Below are positions 9,297 to 16,577 of a DNA stretch of 40,772 nucleotides, piece by piece. This DNA comes from Saccharofermentans sp. (GTDB taxonomy: Bacteria; Bacillota; Clostridia; Saccharofermentanales; Saccharofermentanaceae). Position numbers and translations under genes: made by a program. The notes under the pieces were generated by a model. The model made no database searches, was not told the DNA's origin, and saw nothing but the letters and a program-made list of their open reading frames with translations. Within the stretch, counting starts at the first letter, position 1; the number at the start of each line of letters is the position of its first letter. Location of the stretch: the NCBI GenBank assembly GCA_024682215.1, contig JAIKZM010000210.1, forward strand, positions 1-40,772, written 5' to 3'.

Positions 9297-9313
9297 GTCC
9301 GTCATTGACGGAC
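9297..9313 (+). other. Leader hairpin before the ACT-hom operon
   Basis: GTCCGTC, loop ATT, then GACGGAC gives a 7-bp stem in the predicted 5' leader, ending 24 nt before the ATG at 9338. No T-run follows, so it is not a terminator by itself. It could stabilise the leader or be part of a regulatory element, but nothing here proves a function. Confidence 0.35.
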
Positions 9314-9337
9314 TGCTTGCAGAAAATGAGGTAGAAA

Positions 9338-9784
9338 ATGGAACAGGACATCCCCGAGTATTATCTGGTTGACAGAAGAGTACTTCCCGAGGTTTTCATT
9401 AAGGTTATGGAAGTCAAGCAGCGCCTCAACACCGGCGAATCCGTGTCGGTAAACGAGGCTGTCCGCAAGACTGGCCTTTCGCGCAGCGCTTATTATAAAT
9501 ATAAGGATTCCGTAATGCCTTTCTATGAAGCCACATCGGGCAAGAAGGTAACGCTCCTCATCACTGTGGAGAACTTTCAGGGAATACTGTCGTCCATCAT
9601 CACCATCATTGCTGATTCTCACGCCAATATCCTTACGATCAACCAGAACATTCCGATCAACGGACTGGCTGATATTTCGATCTCGATCGAGACTGTATCC
9701 ATGTTCGGTACGGTCGATGACATCATGAAGGATATCGCAAAGCTCGCAGGCGTAAGAAAATGCGAGATATTAAGCAGGGAATAA
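9338..9784 (+). CDS. ACT domain-containing regulatory protein (PheB-like)
   Basis: Small cytoplasmic protein of 148 residues. The first 65 residues include a helix-turn-helix-like stretch (VNEAVRKTGLSRSAYYKYKD). Residues 68-146 form an ACT domain (VTLLITVENFQG... ending RKCEILSRE), the fold that binds amino acids to control biosynthetic enzymes. It resembles the PheB/UPF0735 family. It lies directly upstream of hom, whose C-terminus is short, so it may supply threonine or another amino-acid sensing in trans (inference). The ribosome site is GAGG in AATGAGGTAG, about 5 nt before the ATG. The family call is firm; the ligand is unknown. Confidence 0.85.
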   Translation: MEQDIPEYYLVDRRVLPEVFIKVMEVKQRLNTGESVSVNEAVRKTGLSRSAYYKYKDSVMPFYEATSGKKVTLLITVENFQGILSSIITIIADSHANILTINQNIPINGLADISISIETVSMFGTVDDIMKDIAKLAGVRKCEILSRE

Positions 9785-9798
9785 ACGGAGGTACATAT

Positions 9799-10986
9799 AT
9801 GAGAACGGATATCGCCATCCTTGGATTCGGTGTAGTAGGTGCGGGGACTGCCAAAGTTCTCGAAATGAACAAGGAAGAGATCGCCGGACGCACCGGAACG
9901 GAGATCTATGTTAAGCATATCCTTGATCTGAGGGATTTCCCGGACAGCCCTTTCGCTGACAGGGTTACACATAATGCCGATGATGTTTTCGGTGATAAGG
10001 ACATCAAGATCGCCGTTGAGACCATCGGCGGCGCAAAGATCGCTTATGAGTACACAAAGAGAGCGCTTTCTGCCGGCATCACGGTAGTTACGTCCAATAA
10101 GGAACTCGTTTCGACCCACGGTGTAGAGCTTCTCAGGCTCGCTAAGGAGAACGGATGCCAGTATATGTTTGAAGCTGCGGTAGGCGGCGGCATCCCGATC
10201 ATCAGACCTTTGTACAGATGCCTTGCAGCTAACAAGATCGTCCGTATCGCAGGTATCGTTAACGGAACAACCAACTATATCCTTACGCAGATGAAGGAGA
10301 ACGGGATCAGCCTAGAGGAGGCAGTCTCACAGGCACAGCAGAACGGCTATGCCGAAGCAAATCCCGCCGCTGACCTCGAAGGCATCGATGCTCAGAGAAA
10401 ACTGTCTATCCTTTCAACGATCGCACTCGACGGCACATATGTTGCGCCTTCCGCTATCGATGCAAAGGGCATTACAGGGATCACGACTGACGATATCGAG
10501 TTCGCAAAGAAGATAGACTGCGAGCTCAAGCTCATTGCGCTTTTCGAAAACAAGGAAGGCTCAAAGCCCGTTGCATATGTCGCTCCGACCTATGTTTCGC
10601 GTTCAAGCCTCATCGCATCTGTAGAAGGCGTATTCAACGCAATCATGGTTGAGGGCAACGCGTTGGGCGAGTCTTTGTTCTACGGCCAGGGCGCAGGTGC
10701 CGTTCCTACTGCTTCCGCTGTTTGCGGCGACATCCTTGAAGCTGCTGCAGGCGATAAGATGGCTGATTCCAGGCTCTGGGAAGACAAGGGCGAGGCAATT
10801 GCCGCTTATGATGAAGTTAAGGCTTCAATCGTCGTAAGGGCTCCCGAGATCCCGGTTACGGCTTTCTCCGAATATGACACCGTTCATCTTGACGGAGCGG
10901 TCATCGTCAACTCGATCGCCCATAAAGACATCGACCGTCTTATTTCCGGCATTCCCGGAGCAAAGTGGATGCACTATCTCAAGTAA
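9799..10986 (+). CDS. hom: Homoserine dehydrogenase
   Basis: Reduces aspartate semialdehyde to homoserine, the branch point to threonine and methionine. The NAD(P)-binding GFGVVGAG is at residues 9-16, followed by SNKELV, EAAVGGGIP (substrate/catalytic region) and YGQGAGAVPTASAV. I start it at the ATG 9799, 8 nt after the GGAGG at 9787-9791; the longer open frame overlaps the ACT gene and lacks a site. The protein has 395 residues, shorter than the ~430 of Bacillus-type enzymes with a full C-terminal ACT domain. Only about 70 residues follow the catalytic core. The ACT partner encoded immediately upstream may compensate. Confidence 0.93.
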   Translation: MRTDIAILGFGVVGAGTAKVLEMNKEEIAGRTGTEIYVKHILDLRDFPDSPFADRVTHNADDVFGDKDIKIAVETIGGAKIAYEYTKRALSAGITVVTSNKELVSTHGVELLRLAKENGCQYMFEAAVGGGIPIIRPLYRCLAANKIVRIAGIVNGTTNYILTQMKENGISLEEAVSQAQQNGYAEANPAADLEGIDAQRKLSILSTIALDGTYVAPSAIDAKGITGITTDDIEFAKKIDCELKLIALFENKEGSKPVAYVAPTYVSRSSLIASVEGVFNAIMVEGNALGESLFYGQGAGAVPTASAVCGDILEAAAGDKMADSRLWEDKGEAIAAYDEVKASIVVRAPEIPVTAFSEYDTVHLDGAVIVNSIAHKDIDRLISGIPGAKWMHYLK

Positions 10987-10989
10987 CAG

Positions 10990-11463
10990 ATGTTCGTAAG
11001 AAGGGCAGTTACAAAGGATATTCCCGAAATAGCAAGGCTTTTGTATCAGGTCAATAATGTTCACGCGGACATAAGGCCTGATCTTTTTCTGCATGACCAT
11101 AGAAAATATACGGACGAGGAGATAGAGGCAATCATAAAGAGCGATGATACGCCGGTTTTCGTGTGCTATGAGGACGTGAATTCCGATAAACTGCTCGGAT
11201 ACTGTTTTTCAGTCTTTGAAAAGAAGCACGGACATTCCCTGCAGCCGGTGAAAACGCTTTATCTTGACGATATCTGCGTGGATGAGACAGCGCGCGGAAA
11301 GCATGTCGGCACTGAGATCTTCAATCATGTGAAGGATTTCGCCCGGAAGAACGGCTGCTACGACATGACTCTCAATGTCTGGGAAGGCAACGACAGCGCA
11401 AAAGCCTTCTATGAGGCAATGGGCTTCAAAGTCCTCAAATACGGCATGGAAATCGTGCTTTAA
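10990..11463 (+). CDS. GNAT family N-acetyltransferase
   Basis: A 157-residue protein with the Gcn5-related acetyltransferase fold. The acetyl-CoA pyrophosphate loop is VDETARGKHVGTEI, preceded by the beta-4 strand LYLDDICV. The C-terminal NVWEGNDSAKAFYEAMGF is the usual beta-5/alpha-4 region of the family. It starts 3 nt after the hom stop with no strong Shine-Dalgarno, so it is probably translated by coupling. The substrate (small molecule, antibiotic or protein N-terminus) cannot be told from sequence. Confidence 0.85.
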   Translation: MFVRRAVTKDIPEIARLLYQVNNVHADIRPDLFLHDHRKYTDEEIEAIIKSDDTPVFVCYEDVNSDKLLGYCFSVFEKKHGHSLQPVKTLYLDDICVDETARGKHVGTEIFNHVKDFARKNGCYDMTLNVWEGNDSAKAFYEAMGFKVLKYGMEIVL

Positions 11464-11486
11464 GTCCTAATAATCTCTTTGATTTG

Positions 11487-11516
11487 TGATATGATTTTAT
11501 AGCACGGATTTCGTGC
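11487..11516 (+). promoter_or_regulatory. Extended -10 promoter and leader hairpin of purD
   Basis: TGATATGAT (TG at 11487-11488, box TATGAT at 11490-11495) is an extended -10. It is followed by the small hairpin GCACG-GATTT-CGTGC at 11502-11516. A clear -35 is missing. The purD ribosome site CGGAGG follows at 11543-11547. No known purine riboswitch core is seen. Confidence 0.4.
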
Positions 11517-11554
11517 GCATTTTGTTATTAATCCAACTGATCGGAGGATCTGTT

Positions 11555-12817
11555 ATGAAGGTATTGGTAGTCGGCGGCGGCGGAAGAGAACATGCGATCT
11601 GCACTGCTCTTAAGAAGAGTCCCAAGGTCACGGAGCTTTACTGCGCTCCCGGTAACGGCGGTATCGCTGAGATCGCGATCTGTAAGAATATCGGTGCGAC
11701 CGACGTCGATGCCATGGTCGAGTATGCAAAAGAAGAGAAATTCGACCTCGTTTTCGTAGCTCCCGACGATCCGCTCGTTCTCGGCATGGTAGATAAGATG
11801 CAGGCTGCAGGACTCCGTGCGTTCGGACCTGGCGCCAATGCGGCCATCATTGAGGGCTCCAAGGCTTTCTCCAAGGGCCTCATGAAGAAGTACAACATCC
11901 CTACGGCTAAATATGAGCTTTTCGATGATGAGGCAAAGGCCATAGAGTATCTTGATTCACAGAAGGCGCCTATCGTCATCAAGGCTGACGGTCTTGCGCT
12001 CGGAAAGGGCGTTATCATCGCTCAGACGATCGATGAGGCAAAGGTTGCGGTCCACGAGATGATGTCCGACCACAAGTTCGGCAGTGCAGGCAACACAGTA
12101 GTCATCGAGGAGTTCATGACAGGCCCTGAGATGACTCTCCTTGCTTTCGCGGACGGAAAGACATGCGTTCCTATGATCTCATCACGCGACCACAAGAGGG
12201 CCAATGATCATGACGAGGGACTCAATACAGGCGGAATGGGTGCGGTAACACCCGGCGCTGACCTTACAGATGCAGACAACAAGAGGATCTATGACGAGAT
12301 CGTAGAGCCCACTATGAAGGCTCTCATCGCTGAAGGCAGACCTTTCAAGGGCGTTATCTATTTCGGTCTCATGCTTACACCCGAAGGACCTAAGGTCGTC
12401 GAGTACAACTGCAGATTCGGTGACCCCGAGGCACAGGCGATCCTTCCCAGACTTGAGACTGATTTCCTTGACATTATCGATGCCTGCATCGATGGAAATC
12501 TCGATAAAGTTGACATCAAGTGGAAGGACTGCTGCTCATGCGTAGTTGTAATGGCTTCCGGCGGATATCCTCTGAGCTATAAGAAGGGCTATGAGATCAC
12601 CGGCATCAAAGAGAGCGGACATACCGTGTTCCAGGCCGGCACAAAGCTTACCGACGACGGAAAGCTCGTTACGAGTGGCGGACGCGTTCTCTGCGTCTAT
12701 GGTGAAGGCGCAACTCCCGATGAGGCGATCGATTCCGCTTATGAGGGCGTTGCAAAGATCTCCTTCCAGGACATGCATTTCAGACACGATATCGGACGTA
12801 CTCTTAACAATAAATGA
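11555..12817 (+). CDS. purD: Phosphoribosylamine-glycine ligase (GAR synthetase)
   Basis: ATP-grasp enzyme for step two of de novo purine synthesis, joining glycine to 5-phosphoribosylamine. The N-terminus is VLVVGGGGREHAI and the ATP-binding centre contains KADGLALGKGVI. EYNCRFGDPEAQ carries metal-binding residues. The ATG at 11555 follows CGGAGG with 8 nt spacing. The open frame runs further upstream through a GTG that lies in the leader hairpin, so that start is rejected. 420 residues is standard. Its TGA overlaps the ATG of nadD-yqeK (ATGA), an unusual partner; other pur genes are absent from the window. Confidence 0.95.
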   Translation: MKVLVVGGGGREHAICTALKKSPKVTELYCAPGNGGIAEIAICKNIGATDVDAMVEYAKEEKFDLVFVAPDDPLVLGMVDKMQAAGLRAFGPGANAAIIEGSKAFSKGLMKKYNIPTAKYELFDDEAKAIEYLDSQKAPIVIKADGLALGKGVIIAQTIDEAKVAVHEMMSDHKFGSAGNTVVIEEFMTGPEMTLLAFADGKTCVPMISSRDHKRANDHDEGLNTGGMGAVTPGADLTDADNKRIYDEIVEPTMKALIAEGRPFKGVIYFGLMLTPEGPKVVEYNCRFGDPEAQAILPRLETDFLDIIDACIDGNLDKVDIKWKDCCSCVVVMASGGYPLSYKKGYEITGIKESGHTVFQAGTKLTDDGKLVTSGGRVLCVYGEGATPDEAIDSAYEGVAKISFQDMHFRHDIGRTLNNK

Positions 12818-14049
12818 GAATAGGCATTTACGGCGGATCCTTTGATCCGGTACATAACGGACACATAGCGCTTGTCAGGGATGCCCTGGCTTCCGGCTTT
12901 ATTGACTGTGCGATCTTTGTGCCGACAGTCAGGAACAATTTTAAACTCTATACAATGACGCTTCCCGCGCCATACCGTTATTACATGACCAAAGAGGTGG
13001 CAGATGATCTCAGGGAGTCCGGCAAACTTGATAACATCTATGTTTGCGATGCCGAATTCGCCATCAAGGGCGTCAGCTATACTTTCATGACTCTGGAGAT
13101 CATGACCGAGCCCGGTTTTATGACCGAATTCCTCATTGAGCAGGGAGTCAAAAAGAAAAAGGCAGAGGGGCCGCACGAATACTTCTGGATAATGGGTTCA
13201 GATACTCTTGGGACATTCGAGACCTGGTATAAGCCCGAAGAGATCCTGAGACATGCGGCTCTGCTCGCGGCAAAAAGGCCCGGTGACGGAGTGGACGTTG
13301 AAAAGACCGCCGAATCCGTAAGGGAAAATCTCGGAGGAAGGGTTGAGACATTCAGGCTCAACGGTGTTGAGTGCGCATCGTCCTCGATACTTAAGACTGG
13401 TGATTTTTCCAATGTTCCTGTTGCTGCCAGGGAATTCATCGCAAGACATGAACTCTATACCGAAAGGACGAAGCTTTCAGGCGTCAGCGATGAGGCCAGG
13501 CAGAAGTTCTTTGATTCAGCGGTATGGATGTATCCTTATCTCGGAGCGAAGAGGCTTCTTCACACGCTTAATGTAGGGTATCTTTCCGCAGAACTCGCAT
13601 TAAGGTTCGGAGCTGATCCTGACAAGGCCCTGATCGCGGGGGCTCTTCACGACTGTGCCAAAGAGCTTGACGAAGACAGCCAGAAAGAAATGGCCCGTGA
13701 TTACAGCGGTGATCTTTTCAAAGAGAAGAAGCTCCTTCACGCACCTGCCGGCGCAGTCTTTGCGCGTGACGGATTCGGCGAGAAAGATAAGAAGATACTT
13801 GACGCGATCTGTTATCACACGACCGGAAGAGGCAATATGTCTTCTCTCGAAAAGATAGTCTATCTTGCCGATAAGATCGAACCTGCAAGGAACTACATGG
13901 ACCTCGAGCCCATCAGGAAAGCTGCAAAGATTGATCTGGATGAAGCAGTGCTCATGACTGCCATGGCGATCAAGGGCAAATTCGACAGTCAGGGAAGACA
14001 GCAGCATCCCCTGACAGTTGACATGCTTCGCGATTTAGGGATTAAATAG
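12814..14049 (+). CDS. nadD-yqeK: Fused NadD (nicotinate-nucleotide adenylyltransferase) - YqeK (HD-domain Ap4A hydrolase)
   Basis: One 411-residue frame holds two enzymes that are separate adjacent genes in Bacillus subtilis. Residues 1 to about 205 are NadD: GGSFDPVHNGH (HxGH at 14-17), FWIMGSDTL, and CASSSILKTG near 190. It makes deamido-NAD from nicotinate mononucleotide and ATP. From about residue 218 follows the YqeK HD phosphohydrolase: LLHTLNV, HD at 279-280 in ALHDCAKE, HAPAG, CYHTTGR and YLADKIEPAR supply the metal ligands. Family members hydrolyse Ap4A symmetrically. The fusion is seen directly with no frameshift. It starts inside the purD stop codon, and rsfS follows 44 nt later, as in Bacillus. 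Confidence 0.93.
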   Translation: MRIGIYGGSFDPVHNGHIALVRDALASGFIDCAIFVPTVRNNFKLYTMTLPAPYRYYMTKEVADDLRESGKLDNIYVCDAEFAIKGVSYTFMTLEIMTEPGFMTEFLIEQGVKKKKAEGPHEYFWIMGSDTLGTFETWYKPEEILRHAALLAAKRPGDGVDVEKTAESVRENLGGRVETFRLNGVECASSSILKTGDFSNVPVAAREFIARHELYTERTKLSGVSDEARQKFFDSAVWMYPYLGAKRLLHTLNVGYLSAELALRFGADPDKALIAGALHDCAKELDEDSQKEMARDYSGDLFKEKKLLHAPAGAVFARDGFGEKDKKILDAICYHTTGRGNMSSLEKIVYLADKIEPARNYMDLEPIRKAAKIDLDEAVLMTAMAIKGKFDSQGRQQHPLTVDMLRDLGIK

Positions 14050-14058
14050 TACTAGAGA

Positions 14059-14080
14059 CGGGCAATGCCCGAATAATTTT
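14059..14080 (+). terminator. Weak hairpin between nadD-yqeK and rsfS
   Basis: CGGGC-AAT-GCCCG (14059-14071) is followed by AATAATTTT. The stem is only 5 bp and the T-run is short, so this may be a partial attenuator or a processing site rather than a true terminator. The rsfS ribosome site AAGGAG follows at once. Confidence 0.3.
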
Positions 14081-14093
14081 AAGGAGATGGCGG

Positions 14094-14432
14094 ATGGAAA
14101 GCAAAGAACTTGCCGAAAAGATAGTTGAGATTCTGGATTCAAAGAAGGGTATCGATATCGAGACGATCGATGTTACGGGTAAGACCACCCTTGCGGATTA
14201 TTTCGTTATCTGCAGCGGCAACTCAACAACACAGATCAAGGCTCTCGCAGACGAAGTCGAATACGTGCTCAAGAACGATTGCGGAATCCTTGCTGATCAT
14301 ATAGAGGGCAGGTCAGGTGACCGCTGGATCCTTATCGACCTCAAGGATGTAGTCGTACATATCTTCCATCCTGAGGAACGCGCTAATTACGACATCTCAA
14401 CCCTTTGGGAGAAGAAGGGTAAAGCCGAATAA
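14094..14432 (+). CDS. rsfS: Ribosomal silencing factor RsfS
   Basis: Binds ribosomal protein uL14 and blocks subunit joining when nutrients are low. The 112 residues contain the family signatures LADYFVICSGNSTTQIKAL and GRSGDRWILIDLKDVVVHIF, with a C-terminal LWEKKG. Length and order after YqeK match Bacillus yqeL. The ATG follows AAGGAGATGGCGG, with a spacing of about 8 nt from GGAG. A small conserved gene follows within 12 nt. Confidence 0.95.
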   Translation: MESKELAEKIVEILDSKKGIDIETIDVTGKTTLADYFVICSGNSTTQIKALADEVEYVLKNDCGILADHIEGRSGDRWILIDLKDVVVHIFHPEERANYDISTLWEKKGKAE

Positions 14433-14443
14433 CATCTTTGCCT

Positions 14444-14656
14444 ATGTTTGGCAGAAAGAATCCGACATACTCATTGGATGAATGGGAGCCTGTCATCAGG
14501 TCTTCCATTTGCACGGGTGAGAAAGTCGCAGGCTTTAAGAACCGTCAGAGCGGAGTGTTTGAGGATATTATGCTTATCCAAACTCCCGGTGATATTGAGG
14601 AGTTTCGCAGGAAATACAATATCAGTGCGGATACGAGGATCCCGACCATCTATTGA
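14444..14656 (+). CDS. Small conserved protein, unknown function
   Basis: A 70-residue soluble protein starting MFGRKNPTYSLDEW. It contains RSSICTGEKVAGFKNRQSG, then a hydrophobic DIMLI stretch and a charged tail. It resembles from memory a family of tiny Clostridia proteins sometimes mislabelled aspartate dehydrogenase; nothing in it looks like an enzyme. A TTG six bases upstream in frame is an alternative start, and neither has a clear ribosome site. It lies between rsfS and comEA, where Bacillus has yqeM and comER. A phased TGTCGGT array begins 13 bp after its stop. Confidence 0.6.
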   Translation: MFGRKNPTYSLDEWEPVIRSSICTGEKVAGFKNRQSGVFEDIMLIQTPGDIEEFRRKYNISADTRIPTIY

Positions 14657-14668
14657 GTGACATGTTTT

Positions 14669-14705
14669 TGTCGGTAATTGTCGGTCTTTGTCGGTAAAAA
14701 CCAGT
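14669..14705 (+). repeat. 10-bp-phased TGTCGGT array upstream of comEA
   Basis: TGTCGGT occurs at 14669, 14679 and 14689, exactly 10 bp apart, and a degenerate fourth unit AACCAGT is at 14699 in the same phase. One face of the helix is therefore marked four times just before comEA. A near-identical array lies upstream of recA at 33608. The array could be a protein-binding operator or, if transcribed, an RNA element at the 3' end of the small gene. Confidence 0.8.
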
Positions 14706-14717
14706 GCCAGACCGTGA

Positions 14718-14723
14718 TATGCT
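14718..14723 (+). promoter_or_regulatory. Possible -10 box of comEA, leaderless
   Basis: TATGCT ends 6 nt before the comEA ATG at 14730, and no Shine-Dalgarno is visible before that ATG. If used, the transcript would begin at or next to the start codon. The box matches the consensus at four of six positions, and the -35 region falls in the phased array, so an activator may replace the -35. This is inference. Confidence 0.35.
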
Positions 14724-14729
14724 TTTGGC

Positions 14730-15443
14730 ATGTTACGAAATATCAGAAAGATCAAACCATATCTTTATCCTGCGGCATTCATTCTGATCGCGGGCTTTGC
14801 GTTCGTCTACAAGACGGCGCTTAAGGGTAATGCGGATTATTTTCTCAGCACTTACAGGAGCGGAAAACAGACTGCGGTTACTGCCGTCCGGACTCCGGAT
14901 GCATCCGGGACCGTAACAGAAAAAACTGCATCTGAAGCATCTGCGGCGGCACCTTCGTCCGAAGCCGTTATGACGGTGCAGGTCTATATCTGCGGTGCAG
15001 TAAACAAGCCCGGTGTATACAGCGTTATCAGGGGAACGATACTTAATGATGCGGTCGAAAAGGCGGGCGGTTTTACTGCGGACGCGGCAGTTACGAGCAT
15101 GAACCTCGTATATGAGATAAATTCCAACATGTCATTTTACATACCGACCGTTAAAGAGGTTGAGAGCGGCAATGCTCAGGATGCCGGTGTGATCCGCGGA
15201 AAGGATGACTTCATCTGGGGTTCTGAAGGCGGAGCTTCTCAGTCAAAGACTTCCGGAAAAGTGAACATTAACACGGCAGATCAGGCGGCACTTCAGTCGC
15301 TTCCGGGAATAGGCGAGGCAACTGCCAGGATGATAATCGAATACCGCAATAAGACGCCGTTTAAAAAGCCTGAGGATCTTAAGAAGGTCTCAGGCATAGG
15401 CGATGCAAAGTATGAAAGAGTGAAGGCGTTTATAACCGTCTGA
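14730..15443 (+). CDS. comEA: Competence protein ComEA (DNA receptor)
   Basis: Membrane-anchored double-stranded DNA receptor for transformation. A single N-terminal transmembrane segment (about residues 10-27) is followed by a Ser/Thr/Ala-rich linker. Next comes an SLBB-type domain (VQVYICGAVNKPGVYSVI) and a C-terminal helix-hairpin-helix pair beginning VNINTADQAALQSLPGIGE. The length of 237 residues fits ComEA. The ATG at 14730 has no obvious ribosome site. comEB and comEC do not follow; instead the gene abuts birA tail-to-tail with no spare base. Natural competence of this organism cannot be judged from this gene alone, because HhH-SLBB proteins also occur without it. Confidence 0.9.
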   Translation: MLRNIRKIKPYLYPAAFILIAGFAFVYKTALKGNADYFLSTYRSGKQTAVTAVRTPDASGTVTEKTASEASAAAPSSEAVMTVQVYICGAVNKPGVYSVIRGTILNDAVEKAGGFTADAAVTSMNLVYEINSNMSFYIPTVKEVESGNAQDAGVIRGKDDFIWGSEGGASQSKTSGKVNINTADQAALQSLPGIGEATARMIIEYRNKTPFKKPEDLKKVSGIGDAKYERVKAFITV

Positions 15444-16454
15444 TCAGGTGTAGCCGTACAGTCCGCGGACGCTGACTTCTCCGCTCTTCAGATGAGTTGT
15501 GGTCTCGCTGCCGTCGAATCTGACTTCAAGTGAGAAGTCATCTCCCAGAGCGACTGCTTCACCGGTCCGTGGTTCTGAATCCCCGGCGATCGTAGTGTAT
15601 GCCGCAATCCTGTTTCCCGTGGTTATGCAGTATCTGCGGTATGCATCAAGATATGCTCCCTGTTCTGCCGGCCAGTCAGATGCAAGTTTGTCGAGCCTTG
15701 TGATCAGTGATGCTGCAAGTTCTGAACGCATGAAAGTCTTTCCGCCGTTTTCGATCGAAATGGAGGAAGCCACGGATTCGAGTTCTTCAGGGAAATCAGA
15801 TCTCTTTTCGTTGATGTTGATGCCGATGCCGATTATCAGGCTGGTGATCGTTCCGCTTTCGGCTTCAAAGGAAGCTTCGGTCAGGATGCCGCAGATCTTC
15901 TTCTTGTTCATCAGGACGTCATTTACCCATTTGATATCCGAATCAAGTCCGTAACTGACCCTGATCGCCTCGCACACGGCAACCGCGGTCCAGCAGGTTA
16001 TCTCGCTGATCTTGTCGATCCCGGATTCCGGCCTCATGAGATAGGAGAGATACAGACCTACGCCTGAAGGGGAGAGGAAGCTTCTCCCGCGACGGCCTTT
16101 TCCGCCGGTCTGGCAGTCGGATATGACAACGGTGCCCTGAGGTGCACCTTTGCGTGCAAGATCTTTGCAGTATGTGTTTGTGGAGTCAACGACGGGGAGG
16201 ACTGTTACGTCATGCATGCGCTCGCCGCTGAGAAAAGCTCCGATGCTGCCGCTGTCAAGACGGTCAGGACGGTCAGTCAGGATATAGCCGCGGTTTGTCG
16301 ATGAGTCTATGCCGTATCCGTCGTTTCTGAGGTTCATTACCGCGGAGTTTACGGCGGCCCGTGAGACACCGAGGGTTTTGCTTGCGGTCTCGCCCGATAT
16401 ATATTCGCTGCTGTTAATGAGCATGGAAAGAAATCTGTCTTTAACTGATGTCAC
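15444..16454 (-). CDS. birA: Bifunctional biotin-[acetyl-CoA-carboxylase] ligase / biotin repressor
   Basis: Activates biotin with ATP and attaches it to carboxylase carrier proteins. It also has an N-terminal winged helix (residues 1-60, containing ETASKTLGVSRAAVNSAV) typical of BirA that represses biotin genes. The biotinyl-AMP loop is GGKGRRGRSFLSP, and the catalytic segment is KWVNDVLMNKKKICGILTE. A C-terminal SH3-like domain closes the 336 residues. The start is a GTG at 16454 with GGAG about 9 nt upstream. It is convergent with comEA and divergent from the HD-GYP gene. No biotin synthesis gene is in the window, so its regulon lies elsewhere. Confidence 0.93.
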   Translation of the reverse strand: MTSVKDRFLSMLINSSEYISGETASKTLGVSRAAVNSAVMNLRNDGYGIDSSTNRGYILTDRPDRLDSGSIGAFLSGERMHDVTVLPVVDSTNTYCKDLARKGAPQGTVVISDCQTGGKGRRGRSFLSPSGVGLYLSYLMRPESGIDKISEITCWTAVAVCEAIRVSYGLDSDIKWVNDVLMNKKKICGILTEASFEAESGTITSLIIGIGININEKRSDFPEELESVASSISIENGGKTFMRSELAASLITRLDKLASDWPAEQGAYLDAYRRYCITTGNRIAAYTTIAGDSEPRTGEAVALGDDFSLEVRFDGSETTTHLKSGEVSVRGLYGYT

Positions 16455-16492
16455 GATTTAAAGCTCCGGTTTACGATTTCTAAAAATATTAT

Positions 16493-16522
16493 TTAAACAA
16501 TAGCATAACTTACTTAACAATA
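16493..16522. repeat. Near-direct repeat TTAAACAATA / TTAACAATA between birA and HD-GYP gene
   Basis: TTAAACAATA at 16493-16502 and TTAACAATA at 16514-16522 are about two helical turns apart in the divergent region. They could be operator half-sites for either gene. They are direct rather than inverted, unlike classic BirA operators, and the region is AT-rich, so chance is quite possible. Confidence 0.25.
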
Positions 16523-16577
16523 AATAGAAAAAATGAGTTAAAATTGATATTGATAGAAAACTATCGTTGGGGTTGTT

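Noticed and set aside
9283-9300. GGGCAC/GTGTCC hairpin in front of the ACT gene as an alternative to the leader hairpin (a riboswitch-like pair)
   Set aside because: Its left arm starts at or before the predicted transcription start near 9285, so it is probably not fully in the RNA.
13077-13439. Minus-strand frames opposite nadD-yqeK
   Set aside because: Shadow frames of a certain gene without motifs or ribosome sites.
14669-14705. CRISPR or minisatellite reading of the TGTCGGT units
   Set aside because: Units are 7 bp at 10-bp period with only three or four copies; CRISPR repeats are far longer.
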